The notes: generated by a model not told the origin, from the letters alone. DNA of 64,000 bases from Tritrichomonas musculus (GCA_039105265.1 JAPFFF010000009.1:1736001-1800000), one strand, 5' to 3'; counted from the stretch's first letter, positions 42,781 through 54,392 are shown. Numbers and translations are program-made.

Positions 42781-44024
42781 AAAAAAAGAAATGTCGAAAT
42801 TCGACAGTCGAATTCTAAAAGTTGGAAATATGATCATATAAGATTTTTATACTAATGAATAGAGAAATATCTTATATTTAATATAAAAGAAATTAAAATT
42901 ACCAAACTAGTGGAACTGACATTGAATTAGACTTGTTATTCTCCGATTCTCGAGATCGATAATTGATTGACTTTTTGATATCGATACATAAATATGCACA
43001 GATTCTCGAGATCGATTTCAGAGATCGAGAATTTTTTTTCTCAGCTTTTGATATCAGAATTTTCAATTAAACTTTTTGATAAATATATGATCGTAATTCA
43101 TTCTCAAATATTTCATAAAAAAGAATGTATTTTTTTCATTTTAATCTTAAAATAAGCATCAATGAATTCTATTATTTATTTTTAAGTATTTTAAAATCAC
43201 AAATACCAATTATAAAAAAAAGATAAATCTTTTTGAGATCTCGAGATCTCGGTAATTGATATCAAGTTTACAATTATTTTTATATCACATTTCATATCTG
43301 ATATCTTGATAATCGATAATCTCGATATCAGATATTTAAACTATAATCGAGTATCATAAAGTCGAATTCAAAAAGCTTGGGACAACTTCTCAATTAAATT
43401 CTGATAAAGGTGAAAAACACAATCTTCTTTTCAATTAATTTTTTTTCTTTATTTATTGAGTTATATTCACTAAAATTCCAATAAATAATGAAAAAATGTT
43501 TCCAATACGAGCCAAAACATATATTACTGAACTTTCAATTTACAGCACAATACTTAAAAATCGATGATCATCAACTATTATGTAAATTCATGATCAAAAA
43601 ATAGTATTTGAGCAAGTGTTTACAAAAGAAATTCTATTTTAATGTCATTGCAGGCTTTACAATGCGTTTTCTAGCGAATTTGTGCAAAGATCTATGATAA
43701 TTTTCACCAAAGATTAGGTAAATTGTATTTTTTTGAGGATTTTTTCTTACAAAATATGGATTAATGATAGATACAACATTAGCCATATGCAAAAATATAT
43801 GTTTTTATATAAAAATGATTCTTTTTTTTTTTTTTTTTTTATTTTTTCCCCCTTTAACAATTCAATTTTTTTCAATATATCTCAATTAAAAAATCATTCA
43901 TGCTTGGGACAAAATTGAATACTTTTCAGTATTTATTTAAAAAGTTTGTCCCAAGCTTTTTGAATTCGACTTTATGTAAAAAAGTGACGTTTTTGATATC
44001 AATTCTCAAAATAACAAGTCTACC
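42781..44024. other. Spacer rich in TCGAGATC/GATATC words, containing an inverted-repeat element
   Basis: No gene. Runs of TCTCGAGATCG and GATATC words at 42950-43340 look like a degenerate tandem or nested repeat. TAGACTTGTTATT near 42934 has an inverted partner near 44012, which may mark an older element around the one at 43356-43975. Confidence 0.45.
43356..43975. mobile_element. 620-bp element with 30-bp terminal repeats
   Basis: ATAAAGTCGAATTCAAAAAG with CTTGGGACAA at 43356-43385 is inverted exactly at 43946-43975. An additional CTTGGGACAAAATTGAATAC copy lies at about 43902-43921, suggesting subterminal repeats. The centre holds a T run near 43830 and no gene. Confidence 0.75.
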
Positions 44025-44028
44025 TTAA

Positions 44029-45976
44029 GGGTAAAGTTGGCTTTTCTCAACTTTTTTCCACTTTTTGTAATATCTTTCAAAATATTCTATGAGTTTTTGC
44101 TAATAGCAAATCTGATATTTCATTAAAATATAAAAAATTTATATATTTCTTATCAAATCAACGTTTAATCATTTTTTAATTTATCCATTAAGATTATCAT
44201 GTATAATCTTAATTTAAAAAAATATAATTAATTTAAGATTAATTTTTTAAATAAGAATATTTTTGTTTAGATAGTTTTTTTCGAATTTCTATTTTCTCAA
44301 ATAATTGAATAAAAAAAAATTTCTTTCAAAAAATTGTGAACCAATTTCTCTCATCAAAAAACAGTTTTATTGAATCAATATGAAAATAAAAAAGATATTT
44401 GTAATGAAATTTTATATGGAATACCTTATAATTTTAAAATTATTTAATTTCGTAAATAAAAGGATTTATTCGGAAATTTTATAAAAACATTGGTATGGAT
44501 TCAGCAAAAATATATAGCTATTTCAATTGATAAATGGTTATTATAATACTTTTTCTATTCAATCAACCAATTAAATATAGAAAAAAAATAGTTTGGTATC
44601 TTGTTTTCTTTTATGTATAGAAGAATAAAAAAAAAATCGACTTTTTTTTGGATTAATATACTAATTTAATTATTTATTTTGATTTTTATGCAATGCATTA
44701 AAGCTTAAGTAATAATATAAACTATGGTTTCAATTGATAAATTAGTTTATTGTTCAAAATAAATTAATATTTTTTAATATATATGGATATATATGTTTTT
44801 GTTGTTTAATTAATTATTATGTCTATTAGCTGATATTATATATATAAATTATGATAAATTTATTGAGATAAAAACATTTTTTATCTCACAATTTTGAATA
44901 AAAAAACGAAAAAGCATTCATTCAAAATTATTTATCTCCATTGAATTTTTAAGTTTACTTAAAAAAAGAATATTTATTTCCATATTCATTATATTATTAA
45001 TATTTAATAAATAATATATATATATTATTATATATAAATTAATATAAAAATTATAATAATTTTTGCTTTTTTAATAATAAGATATGATAAATATTTTTAT
45101 TTTTTGATTTTATTCAACTTTTCAACCCTTTCAATATTTTCAAAAACAAACTTATTTGAAAGTGCCAATTTTTCATTTTACACGCAATTAGATTCCTTAA
45201 TTTTATGTATATATCAAATACTACATAAAATATAATAGGAAAAATCCATCAAATCAAAAAATCACAGAAATATCAATATTCAATTTTCTCCATGATTCAA
45301 ATTTTCTAATTTTTAATGGGCCATTTTATTATAATAAATGCTATTAATTATATTTTCCTAGTACAAATCCAAAAAGTTTCCTATTCGAGAAGAGCCGACT
45401 TGCTAACATCAAAATTTTCATGATAAAATTTTCAAATAATTTTATTGCATTTTAAAACAAATATTTTTCTTAATGAATATCGAATATCAATCTAAAATAT
45501 TCGTATAAAAAATATATATCAACCAATATCAATAGAATTAAGTAGAAAAATATTTTTTTCGAAATTAAAAAAAAAAAAAAGCATTGTAATTCAGTCTTCT
45601 TCAAATTAAATATGATAAAAACAAATGATTCCCCTTGTATATATGTTTAAAAATAGAAATATGCACTTTTTATAGTAAAAAAATGTTTTCTTGATATTTT
45701 TTGGATTATGATATTTTCATTTTTTATTTTTTTCATGATTTGGACCATTTTTTGTTATATATCCAAAATTCAGAATATTTTACATTACGTTGTAATGCTT
45801 TTTTGTACAAAAATTGATTTGATAGCTCTGTGGAGCTCTTTTTTTTCTGTTCATTTGAATGCCCCTCAGAAAAGATTGAATTTACATAGAAATAAATTCA
45901 ATGATCATACAATTCATTCAAGCAGCACATAGAATAAATTAAAAGATTTCAAAAAAAAGAAAAGCCAACTTTACCC
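44029..45976. mobile_element. 1.95-kb TTAA element with GGGTAAAG ends
   Basis: TTAA at 44025-44028 and 45977-45980 flanks the ends GGGTAAAGTTGGCTTTTCT and its reverse complement, giving about 19-20 bp of inverted repeat. TTAA targets with GGG/CCC termini are typical of piggyBac and Kolobok elements. No transposase frame is present, so this copy is non-autonomous. The interior is AT-rich filler. Confidence 0.7.
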
Positions 45977-46119
45977 TTAAATTCTTCATCAAAAAAATTT
46001 TTTTACTAAATTAAAAATAAAGGATATATCCAAAATCACATATTTTATCGGTATATAAGTTTATTATATATAAATAACAAATAACTTTTCAAAACATAAA
46101 TGAATTTCATTAAATATAT

Positions 46120-47340
46120 TTACATTGCTTCATATATAAGTATATATGAACAATGCCAATCACCACTTCCATTTACAGATTGTATATCCTCTTCATCAAC
46201 CTCTGTAACTTTTTCGTCATCAAATTTATACCATTGATCAGAAACTTTTGCAAATGCAATATAATGGCCTGAATCAGGCGATCTACCTTGATGAGTAATA
46301 ATGGTTTTTAGATTGTAATAGCCAGCTTCCTGGATTTTATTTAATTCTCGATTTTTTACAAATTTTTCTCTGAGTTCTTGCGTTAGCCATGGGAAAACAT
46401 CAAGTATAAAAGGGTGTTCTACTCGTCTCACTATTTTAGCGGTATAATTTTCTTCTTTTTTATAGAAGAAACGCATCATTTGAATTGTTAAATATTTTGG
46501 AAGACGTTTAATTAGCTTCTGTACAGTATAAACAGTTGGTTCACCTGTATCTGGGGAAGTTTTCTCTATTTCGCTATCAGTTTTGATTCCTTGTTCAATT
46601 TTGTTAGTATTTTGGTCAATTATGCACCGCAAACGGTCATCAGTTTCAATACTTGTAACTGGTTTATCATCTGAACCTAAAGGCTTTGTCTTTGTTTCAA
46701 ATTGAATTTGGAATAAGTCCGAAATTTTATTTCCAACATAGTGATTTATGCATTTCATGAGATAATTCCAACATTCTGAAGCATCTTGCTGTACAAAATT
46801 GTTATTTTGATCTCGTTTTTTAAAATCAGAGTTTGACTCACGAAGTAATTCAACAAAACTATTTAAATTTGTTGGAAAATTGTTTAGAAAAATCGAAAGT
46901 TGCTTAGCTACTTTTTTTTCAACATCATTAGGTCCAATAGTTGCAGACTGCTCTTCTTTCAAAGCCTCAGGTATTTCTGGAATTAAACGAAAAACTTGAA
47001 GTACAGAATTTAAATAACATGTATTGCCTAAATTTTTCAAGCCTTTCGTGATTCCATTATCATTTTCAGCTGGACCTTCTTCTTCTTCATTATCAGGAGT
47101 ATCAGCAACAACTGTTGGATTCTCAGCTGTTCCGATCAACATAAAGCGAGAACTTGGTTTTACATCAAAATTGCTCCATTTGCTTGTAATTTTAATTTGA
47201 TTTCTTCTCATCATCAATTTTTGACGCATAACTGGGACGCCTGTTAGTTTTTCCAAGAGCTTCATAAAATTTTCGATTGGTTCATCAGTGTTGCACTCTG
47301 CCTCGATTTTTTTTGATCCCCACATAACGCATACCTTCAT
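46120..47340 (-). CDS. USP14: Ubiquitin C-terminal hydrolase USP14/Ubp6
   Basis: Proteasome-associated deubiquitinase that trims ubiquitin from substrates at the 19S base. The 406-residue product has an N-terminal ubiquitin-like domain (residues 1-75; MKVCVMWGSKKIEAEC, then FMLIGTAE), an acidic linker (EEEEGPAE), and a USP catalytic domain with the Cys box GLKNLGNTCYLNSVLQ (C108), QQDASECWNYL, and the His box SPDSGHYIAFA (H359) followed by WYKFDDEKV. It is shorter than human USP14 (494 residues) because loops are trimmed, and the active-site set is complete. It ends in WHCSYILIYEA, typical of the family. Confidence 0.95.
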   Translation of the reverse strand: MKVCVMWGSKKIEAECNTDEPIENFMKLLEKLTGVPVMRQKLMMRRNQIKITSKWSNFDVKPSSRFMLIGTAENPTVVADTPDNEEEEGPAENDNGITKGLKNLGNTCYLNSVLQVFRLIPEIPEALKEEQSATIGPNDVEKKVAKQLSIFLNNFPTNLNSFVELLRESNSDFKKRDQNNNFVQQDASECWNYLMKCINHYVGNKISDLFQIQFETKTKPLGSDDKPVTSIETDDRLRCIIDQNTNKIEQGIKTDSEIEKTSPDTGEPTVYTVQKLIKRLPKYLTIQMMRFFYKKEENYTAKIVRRVEHPFILDVFPWLTQELREKFVKNRELNKIQEAGYYNLKTIITHQGRSPDSGHYIAFAKVSDQWYKFDDEKVTEVDEEDIQSVNGSGDWHCSYILIYEAM

Positions 47341-47550
47341 TTTATTAGTATTTAAAAACGGTTTATTATCGTTCTAGAGAAATATTTGCTAAGGACACAG
47401 ATATTAAATAGGACAACAGCTGTTCTTTGCTTAGATACTAAGCATTAGAGCATAGAATGCAAATTCAATTTTAGTCATAACCAAAAAACAAAACAAAAAT
47501 AAAAATATAATAAAATTAGAATATTTTATCAAGATTTTTAATTTTAATCT

Positions 47551-49578
47551 TTAAGCTTTATCATCACGGCGAAGAACAAATGCACATCTTGAAGGAAGAT
47601 ACAATTGAATCTTGTTTTGACGGTTTTGATAGCCTTCTGGGAAAGCTTGTGGCTTTGTTGTAGTATCAATTCTCTTGAAACCACCATAGCGTTCATCATC
47701 TGTGCAGAGAACGTAATGGTATGTTCCTGGCCATTCAATTCCAATCCAATAATCATTGAAACTCTTAGTTGGGTGGAAGTTAAATACCCAAAGCATGTTA
47801 CCTCTTTCAAAGGCAATAACCTTATCTTCTTCATGCTTTAATGTGATATATCCATTATCTCCAGAATTCATGAACTTGTAAGTATGTTCAAGGTTAAGCA
47901 TATCGTTGTCAAAGTAAAGAAGGAATTTATATTTGAGCAAGCCATCCTTTGGAAGATCAAAACGCCTTCTGCAATGTTGATAACTATTTCCATTTCCTTC
48001 ACGTGGGAAATCGATCCATTCTGGGTGTCCAAATTCATTACCCATGAAGTTAAGATATGCTTCGCCTCCAAGACCAAATGTTAACAATCTGATCATTTTG
48101 TGAAGAGCAATACCTCTATCAATAATCATTGAAGAAGGAGAAAGGGTAGACATGTGTGTGTACATTTCTTTGTCCATTAACCAGAAGGCAAGAGTCTTAT
48201 CGCCGACGAGTGCCTGATCGTGTGATTCGCAATATGCAACAGTCTTTTCTTTATAAGGTCTATTGGAAAGGGTGAATGTGATGTTACCAACATTCCATTG
48301 ATCATCTGAAAATTCTTTAAGAAGTTTGATCCACATGTCAGGAACAGCCATACCAAGACGATAATCAAATCCGAAACCGCCATCGTCAAGTGAACGTGCC
48401 ATACCAACCATACCAGAAACTTCTTCAGCAATTGTGATAGCTTTTTTATTGAATTCGTGAATAACATAGTTTGCCAAATATAAGTAGGTGACAGCTTCTT
48501 CATCAACGAGGTCATTAAAGTAGTCGCCAAGGCTGCTGAATGAATAAAGGTTTCCATGGTGCTTATAAACAATACTTGTAACACCATCAAAGCGGAATCC
48601 ATCAAAGTGGAAAACATCCATATAATAACGAAGGTTAGAAAGTAAGAAACGTTGAACTTCAATATGGTTGTAGTTGAAAAGACGTGAGTCCCATTGTGTA
48701 TGGTAACCACGGCCACCTTCGTGGAAGTATTGGTGATCAGTTCCATCAAATTGGTTAAGGCCTTCTTGAACGTTTTTAGCAGCATGTGAATGAACTAAGT
48801 CCAAGAAAACAAGAAGTCCCATTGAGTGAGCAGTATCGATCAATTCCATAAGATCATCTGGTGTTCCGAAACGAGATGAAGGTGCGAAGAAGGATGTTAC
48901 TTGATAACCAAATGAAGCATAGTATGCGTGTTCCATGATGGCCATGATTTGAATTGCGTTGTATCCATCTTCTTTGATCATTGGAAGGACGTCACGGGTG
49001 AATTCTTTGTATGTGTGGAGTCTTGGTTCAACGCCTGCCATTCCAATATGTGATTCATAAATTAAGAGAGCACAGTCAGCAGGTGGTTCTGGGGAGAGAT
49101 GCTTTGGAACATATGGATTTGGAGGATTCCAGAAAACACCATCAAAGTTGTAGTTTTCTGGATTTTGATAAGTGTAATTGATCCAAGCTGGAATTCGGCT
49201 TAATTTTTGGCCATCATGAGTGGTAAGATGGCACCTGATTTTGGTATTATGTGGAATAACTGGACCTTCTGGTGTATCGGGAAGTTCTAAGCTGAATGTA
49301 CCATAATCATCTCTTGTGCATTTTGTCTTTGGATCATCTGCTTTCCAGTTGTTAAAATCACCGTAAAGGTAGCATTCTTTGGCATTTGGTGCCCATTCCT
49401 TGTAAATAATTTTGTTACCAACGTGGTGGACACCGTATTCTTTGTAAGATTGAGTGAATTTATCAACTGATCCTGCAACTGTTTCAATTTTAGCTTTAGC
49501 ATCTTTGAAATTCCTATTACGCCACTCAATGTGACCTTTCCAGGGTTCAAGCCAAGGATTATCTGCTACTAATTGCAT
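47551..49578 (-). CDS. GBE1: 1,4-alpha-glucan branching enzyme
   Basis: Transfers alpha-1,4 glucan chains to 6-OH positions in glycogen synthesis; trichomonads store glycogen. The 675-residue product has an N-terminal helix, a CBM48 domain (NKIIYKEWAPNAKECYLYGDFNNW), the GH13 barrel, and a C-terminal all-beta domain. Catalytic residues are the nucleophile D331 in GFRFDGVTSI, the acid E385 in TIAEEVSG, and D454 in YCESHDQALVGDK. VFLDLVHSHAAKN gives conserved region I. Length fits eukaryotic GBE (about 690-700). It ends at GCTTAAAG, so the stop codon overlaps a TAAA polyadenylation word. The neighbouring USP14 gene is on the same strand about 210 bases downstream. Confidence 0.97.
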   Translation of the reverse strand: MQLVADNPWLEPWKGHIEWRNRNFKDAKAKIETVAGSVDKFTQSYKEYGVHHVGNKIIYKEWAPNAKECYLYGDFNNWKADDPKTKCTRDDYGTFSLELPDTPEGPVIPHNTKIRCHLTTHDGQKLSRIPAWINYTYQNPENYNFDGVFWNPPNPYVPKHLSPEPPADCALLIYESHIGMAGVEPRLHTYKEFTRDVLPMIKEDGYNAIQIMAIMEHAYYASFGYQVTSFFAPSSRFGTPDDLMELIDTAHSMGLLVFLDLVHSHAAKNVQEGLNQFDGTDHQYFHEGGRGYHTQWDSRLFNYNHIEVQRFLLSNLRYYMDVFHFDGFRFDGVTSIVYKHHGNLYSFSSLGDYFNDLVDEEAVTYLYLANYVIHEFNKKAITIAEEVSGMVGMARSLDDGGFGFDYRLGMAVPDMWIKLLKEFSDDQWNVGNITFTLSNRPYKEKTVAYCESHDQALVGDKTLAFWLMDKEMYTHMSTLSPSSMIIDRGIALHKMIRLLTFGLGGEAYLNFMGNEFGHPEWIDFPREGNGNSYQHCRRRFDLPKDGLLKYKFLLYFDNDMLNLEHTYKFMNSGDNGYITLKHEEDKVIAFERGNMLWVFNFHPTKSFNDYWIGIEWPGTYHYVLCTDDERYGGFKRIDTTTKPQAFPEGYQNRQNKIQLYLPSRCAFVLRRDDKA

Positions 49579-49588
49579 TTAGAATGTG

Positions 49589-49594
49589 AAGTGA
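49589..49594 (-). promoter_or_regulatory. Initiator (TCACTT) of the branching enzyme gene
   Basis: On the minus strand the leader reads TTTTTCACTTCACATTCTAA before the ATG. TCACTT matches the trichomonad initiator and lies 10 bases upstream of the start codon. Confidence 0.5.
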
Positions 49595-52371
49595 AAAACT
49601 ATATTCGATGAAACTTTTTGAATTTTTGATAACCAGAAAAGTTAACTCAAAAAGAGATGATAAATATTCGAATATTTAATTTACATTTTTCAAGAAATTT
49701 ACTTGATAAGAATTTTATATTATTTGTTATATATATTAAAAAGCTAGTATATTATTTGTTACTAAAATATAAAAATATTATTTATTTTAAATAAATAGTT
49801 ATTTATAAATTTTATCGAACTCTTTGTTAAAATTACCCTCAATCAGAAAAATTTTCTGAATTTGATAAATTTTTATAAGAATATTTAGATATAAATAAAA
49901 CACCAATAAATCCGAAATACATCAAAGAAATTTAGTCAAAGAAATTTTTATATAATTTTGTAATATGTTTATTTTTGCTGATTTGCTAATATTATTTATA
50001 TATTCATGCATTATATTATTATTTTAATGAGTAAAAATCTATTTTAATATAGCATAAATTAAATACTTTTCGGAATAATCTTCTTTTTAAATAAAAGTAG
50101 ATATATCAGAAATTGTGAAATAATAAAAATATATTCAAATTCAAATCTTTTATATCACTTTTTGAGAAATAATATTGGAGGTGATGTGATAATAATGTTT
50201 TGTTTCTGGGTTTACTTATTATTTTGCAATTTAATTTTATAAAAAATTGATTCATTTAAAATGTTTTTATAAATAAATCAATTTTTTTTGCGAATTCTAT
50301 TTTGCATTTACAAAAGAAGTTTTCATAATGTGGTTAAAAAGAAATTATTTATATGATAATATGATTTTCAAAAAGTGTAAGCCGTTTTTACCTTTTAAAA
50401 AATTTTTAATAAATGTAACTTTTTGGAAACTTTTATTTTTTACGTAAATAAACTAGACAGAAAAATTTACATTCATTAAATCATTTTGAATCAATTTATT
50501 TTTTCAAATCATTATTGTTTTTTTATATATGAGAAAATCATTTCTGATTTACTAGTTAGATTTAAAGGAACACGGGTAACCGTTTTTCGTACGTTAAGAA
50601 GACCTAAAAAAACATTTATATCTTATTATAAAAACAAGAAAAAACAATATTTTTTAAATATATTGATTATTTATATTAGATAAAATAATCCTTAAAGATA
50701 CAATACATAATTATTTCAAGGGTGATGAAATAAAGTTCTAATGATATTTTTTTTTGATCATCCAAAGGACTTGTAGATTAATAGTTTTGATATTTTATTT
50801 TAGTACTAAATGATAAAATGATTTTATGCCTTTTAAATACAATTTATACTAGACTTATAAATTTCCAAATCACTTTTATTATATCAAAAAATAGGTTTTC
50901 CAACCGCTTTTTGCGAAGAAAAATACCAATATAAACTATTCAAAATATATAAAGATTTCAATTTCCATTATAAAAAAATGTATAATATTAGCATTTCTGA
51001 AATTAAATAAACTATTTATGTAGTGTATGTTCAAATAATATCTAAAATAAACTGATGTTAATGATATATGCTGATCGATAATGAACATTATTATTATTTT
51101 AAATACATTTATTTAATTTATGTATATATTTCTGTTATTAAATATTTTTATATGAATCATATATAAAAATTAAGGAGATTTTAATACATTTTTTGCATAA
51201 AATATTCAGTATCTTTTTCAAAAATTTAATAAAAAGTAAATTAGGCACTATTTGTTCATTTTCTTTCAACACTAGAAGCAAATCATCAGATTACTAAAGT
51301 AAAAATATGGAGAATTTTTTTAAAAATATTAATTAATTATCTTCCAAAAAGAAATTGAAGAATAAAGAATCCTAAATTCATATTATATGCGACCATTAGA
51401 ATATTTTTTTGGAAATAAAAAACTTTGAAATCTTTCAGTGCACGAGAAACGACTACCTTGCATGTGTGCCTCAAAAAATTGAAAGGAAATTGAATGAAGT
51501 ATTCAAATTTGAAAACTAACCGAAAATTCTATAAATTCTCTCAATATTTTATTACAATTTATTTAATAAACATAGAAACTTTTCAGATGAATTGAATTAA
51601 ATTATCGTAAAAATTAAAATTTTATAACTAATATTTTGCGTTTTATAATTAATGAACTATGATTTTTTTTATTTTTATTATTATTCAATGTAATAAAATT
51701 ATTGCTACCAAAGTTAATTCAAGAGAACATAAATATTTAAAAAAAGTTTTTCTCATTTTTTTGATTTTGGCATTTTGCACCAATAAAATTAATAATATAA
51801 AGAAAAATCAACATTTCTCAAAAATGAGCGCATAGCCAATATATTCCATTCTCAACTGAATAATTCAGATTAAGCCAAAATATATACATAAAATATATAA
51901 AAATTTAACGAGCGAATTTTTAAATAAAGTGTGTCCACTATTAGGAAAGTTAAAATTGTGAAAACTCATTCAATATTTCTATGAGCTTATTCAAAAAATA
52001 CTTTCTTAATTGTGGACGCACTTTATTCTACTTTTTTCAAAAAAATTCATTTACAAATTCTAAAATCTTCATTATTTTTACATATAAAACAAAGAACAAA
52101 ATTTTAAATCTCACAATAAATTATAGTATTAATAAATTACCTTTATTATTTTAAATATCTGGCATATATTTTAAATTGAGTAAAAATATCAAGATATTAG
52201 AAAAAAATTTTAACATTATTTTTTTAAAAAAGCATGCTTAATACAGTCTCCACAGGCAAGAAACTTGTTTCTCTTAATATGAGTCTTCAAAACTTTAAAT
52301 TGGCTGAAAAAATGCAATTATAAAAATTATCAAAGACGTTAAGTCACCTCACATGAATACCTCTTGTAATA
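49595..52371. other. Gene-free AT-rich region
   Basis: 2.8 kb with one supported repeat (50565-50873). Other frames look random. A short inverted pair, AAAGTGTGTCCACTATTAGG (51927) with TTGTGGACGCACTTTATT (52011), suggests a small MITE of about 100 bases. Confidence 0.5.
50565..50873 (+). repeat. 308-bp dispersed repeat, copy 2
   Basis: Same orientation and ends as 19231-19538. The possible hairpin is kept as AAGTTCTAATGAT with ATCATCCAAAGGACTT. One C-to-T change leaves a G-U pair instead of a G-C pair. Confidence 0.85.
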
Positions 52372-52779
52372 ATGAAATCAGATAAACAACAACTGGATAA
52401 AAAAGTTGATGAGTTGAAAGCATTAGTGACAAATTATCCTTCAGACAAAGTTAATGTAATGCTCAAAAATTTAATCAAAAAGCTAAAGAATAAGTCAAAA
52501 AGGCAAAAAGTAGATTTTGATGTTGAAAATTGTCAAGCTTTTCATGGACTTAAAAAGATTTTTGTGGACATACCTAATGTAGATGATTTATTATTCATTG
52601 CAAATGCTGTTTCAAAAGAAAATGATATTATAATTCATCGAGATCAGAAAAGAAGTAAAGCTCTGCTTGTACAATGGTTTGATGAAAACTGGAATGTTAT
52701 TAAACCTTGTCTCGAAAAATCAATAATGTTTGATACAAATGGAAACAGAATTTATCCTGATGATAATAATGATGAATAA
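52372..52779 (+). CDS. Hypothetical protein, 135 aa
   Basis: An ATG-started frame with protein-like composition. The first 50 residues are helical and basic (DKKVDELKALVTNYPSDKV, LIKKLKNKSKRQK). The second half, IFVDIPNVDDLLFIANAVSKENDIIIHRDQKRSKALL, alternates strands and helices. The end is acidic (DDNNDE). No signal peptide, membrane helix or motif I can name. It stands alone in a gap between a gene desert and the minus-strand IBP39-like gene, with which it converges. Confidence 0.6.
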   Translation: MKSDKQQLDKKVDELKALVTNYPSDKVNVMLKNLIKKLKNKSKRQKVDFDVENCQAFHGLKKIFVDIPNVDDLLFIANAVSKENDIIIHRDQKRSKALLVQWFDENWNVIKPCLEKSIMFDTNGNRIYPDDNNDE

Positions 52780-53126
52780 CTTTAATTTAACCTTATAATA
52801 ATTTATTATCAGAAGAAAATATTGATTTATGAGATGAATTATGATATTGCTTTTCCAAAATAATAATAGAAAAATAGATACAGTTATGTCTTCCTCCTCT
52901 TCTTCTATTTTGATTGAGAGTTTTATCATTTAGAGAATATTTAATAGTTTATCATAGTTGATATAAAATTCTTCTAAAAGCATATTTTTTTTTGTATTTA
53001 ATATAATTCTAATTAGAATATTATCAAAAAATAGTGATATATTGAACCAAAAAAAAATGCATTTTTATCCAATATTCGTATTTAGAGTAGTTGATTTTAA
53101 TTTTTGCAGAAACAAGTCTTTTTAAA
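52780..53126. other. Convergent 3' spacer
   Basis: About 350 AT-rich bases between two convergent genes. No terminator hairpin or other feature is evident. Confidence 0.45.
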
Positions 53127-54392
53127 TTAAAAGAAAATCTGATCAAAGTTTTGTTTTTCATATGTATCATTTCTTATCAGTGTTGTTATATCATCTGGAG
53201 GTGTTTCATCAAAATCATATATTTCTTGCAAGTTAAAATGCAAGAAATCTGCTGGAACATTGATTGAATTTAGATGTAATTCTGTATTTAAATGATTTGA
53301 AAATTTTAAATTCAAGAATGAAATCAAGTCATTTAATGAAAGAAACTTTTTGATGCCTTCGTTACTTGTTCCAATAGAATAGGAATTATCAAGTGCATCA
53401 AAGCAGACTTTTGTTTGAAATAGGCAATTTCCACTCTTATTAATTAAGATATAAATTCCAGGCTCATTTGAAAAGCAAAGCGTCCATACATCATCTCTTT
53501 GGTTCATCATAAGTTTTAATAATGTTTGGTCATATTTATTGAGTTCAAACCAGTTATTCGTTTTTTCAATTCCAGTTGTATTTAGATATTCTTGAATATC
53601 TAATTCTACTTCATGCTCAAATGGCAATTTCTCGATATTATAAATCATTGTGCCACCGATCCCAAAAAATACGCAAAAAACAAAATAATCGTCTATATCA
53701 ATAAGTTCAATATTGTTATTAGAAAAAAATTGAAGAATCAACAAAATTTTGCTTTCAATTCTTGGTTTTAAAGCAAATATCTCTTTTTGATTATCTTTCA
53801 GATATTTTATAATATCCTTTATATAAACCGCATTACTTGAATCAGCTATATCTCGCCAGTGTTTTTCAAAACTTGACTTAAATTCATTTTCCCAGATCGT
53901 ATTTCTATTATTCAACAAAGAAATAGATGAAATTTTTAATTTGTTATTTAATTCGTTCTTATGTGAAGTTATTTTAGATGGGATATTTATTTTTTCTATC
54001 ATTCCAAATTTTGGCTTAAATTTGATCACTTCATCATATGATGTATTTGAATTAAATTGATATTTGGTGCATTTTCTATATATCCACTTTATTTTACCAC
54101 TTAGCTTGTTTAAGTCTAATTTATTCCCTTCTGGTGCCCTTACTTTTATTATTCCATATGACATTAAGTTTTTATTAATTGAATTCGCTTTAAGTCCAAC
54201 GAAAATGCCCAATATTGATGAATTCACTGACATTGTTCCTTCATCATCAACCCAAAATATGCCAACTTTGTTGATATCATCGTCATGGGTTTTGGTGTAA
54301 GACAGTAAATAGTATATTTTAAGCATGAACTGCATTTTTTTGTTACGAACTAAATTCTCTAATTTTTCGATGCTTTCACACGTATTCATCAT
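53127..54392 (-). CDS. IBP39-like initiator-binding transcription factor
   Basis: A 421-residue protein that resembles the trichomonad initiator-binding protein IBP39. The N-terminal domain (about residues 15-85) reads MQFMLKIYYLLSYTKTHDDD, then VGIFWVDDEGTMSVNSSILG, then LKANSINKNLMSYGI. This is the pattern of the IBD winged-helix domain (hydrophobic helix, G-I-x-W, N-x-IN-x-N-L...G). A basic linker (about 90-160) follows. The middle segment, IDIDDYFVFCVFFGIGGTMIYNIEKL, resembles the C-domain block FxxFGPxxTIxxKL that binds RNA polymerase II. The rest (about 300-421) looks like a helical/beta lineage-specific region. If correct, it recognises the TCA-type initiators seen at other genes here. 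Two ATGs in tandem start the frame. Paralogues of this factor are common in T. vaginalis. Confidence 0.65.
   Translation of the reverse strand: MMNTCESIEKLENLVRNKKMQFMLKIYYLLSYTKTHDDDINKVGIFWVDDEGTMSVNSSILGIFVGLKANSINKNLMSYGIIKVRAPEGNKLDLNKLSGKIKWIYRKCTKYQFNSNTSYDEVIKFKPKFGMIEKINIPSKITSHKNELNNKLKISSISLLNNRNTIWENEFKSSFEKHWRDIADSSNAVYIKDIIKYLKDNQKEIFALKPRIESKILLILQFFSNNNIELIDIDDYFVFCVFFGIGGTMIYNIEKLPFEHEVELDIQEYLNTTGIEKTNNWFELNKYDQTLLKLMMNQRDDVWTLCFSNEPGIYILINKSGNCLFQTKVCFDALDNSYSIGTSNEGIKKFLSLNDLISFLNLKFSNHLNTELHLNSINVPADFLHFNLQEIYDFDETPPDDITTLIRNDTYEKQNFDQIFF

Noticed and set aside
42058-42837. Two small frames with nearly the same protein on opposite strands (42058-42240 and 42622-42837)
   Set aside because: They are the two arms of one inverted repeat read from both sides, not genes.
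50486-50683. 65-codon frame in the dispersed repeat
   Set aside because: Not conserved in the other repeat copy at 19231-19538.
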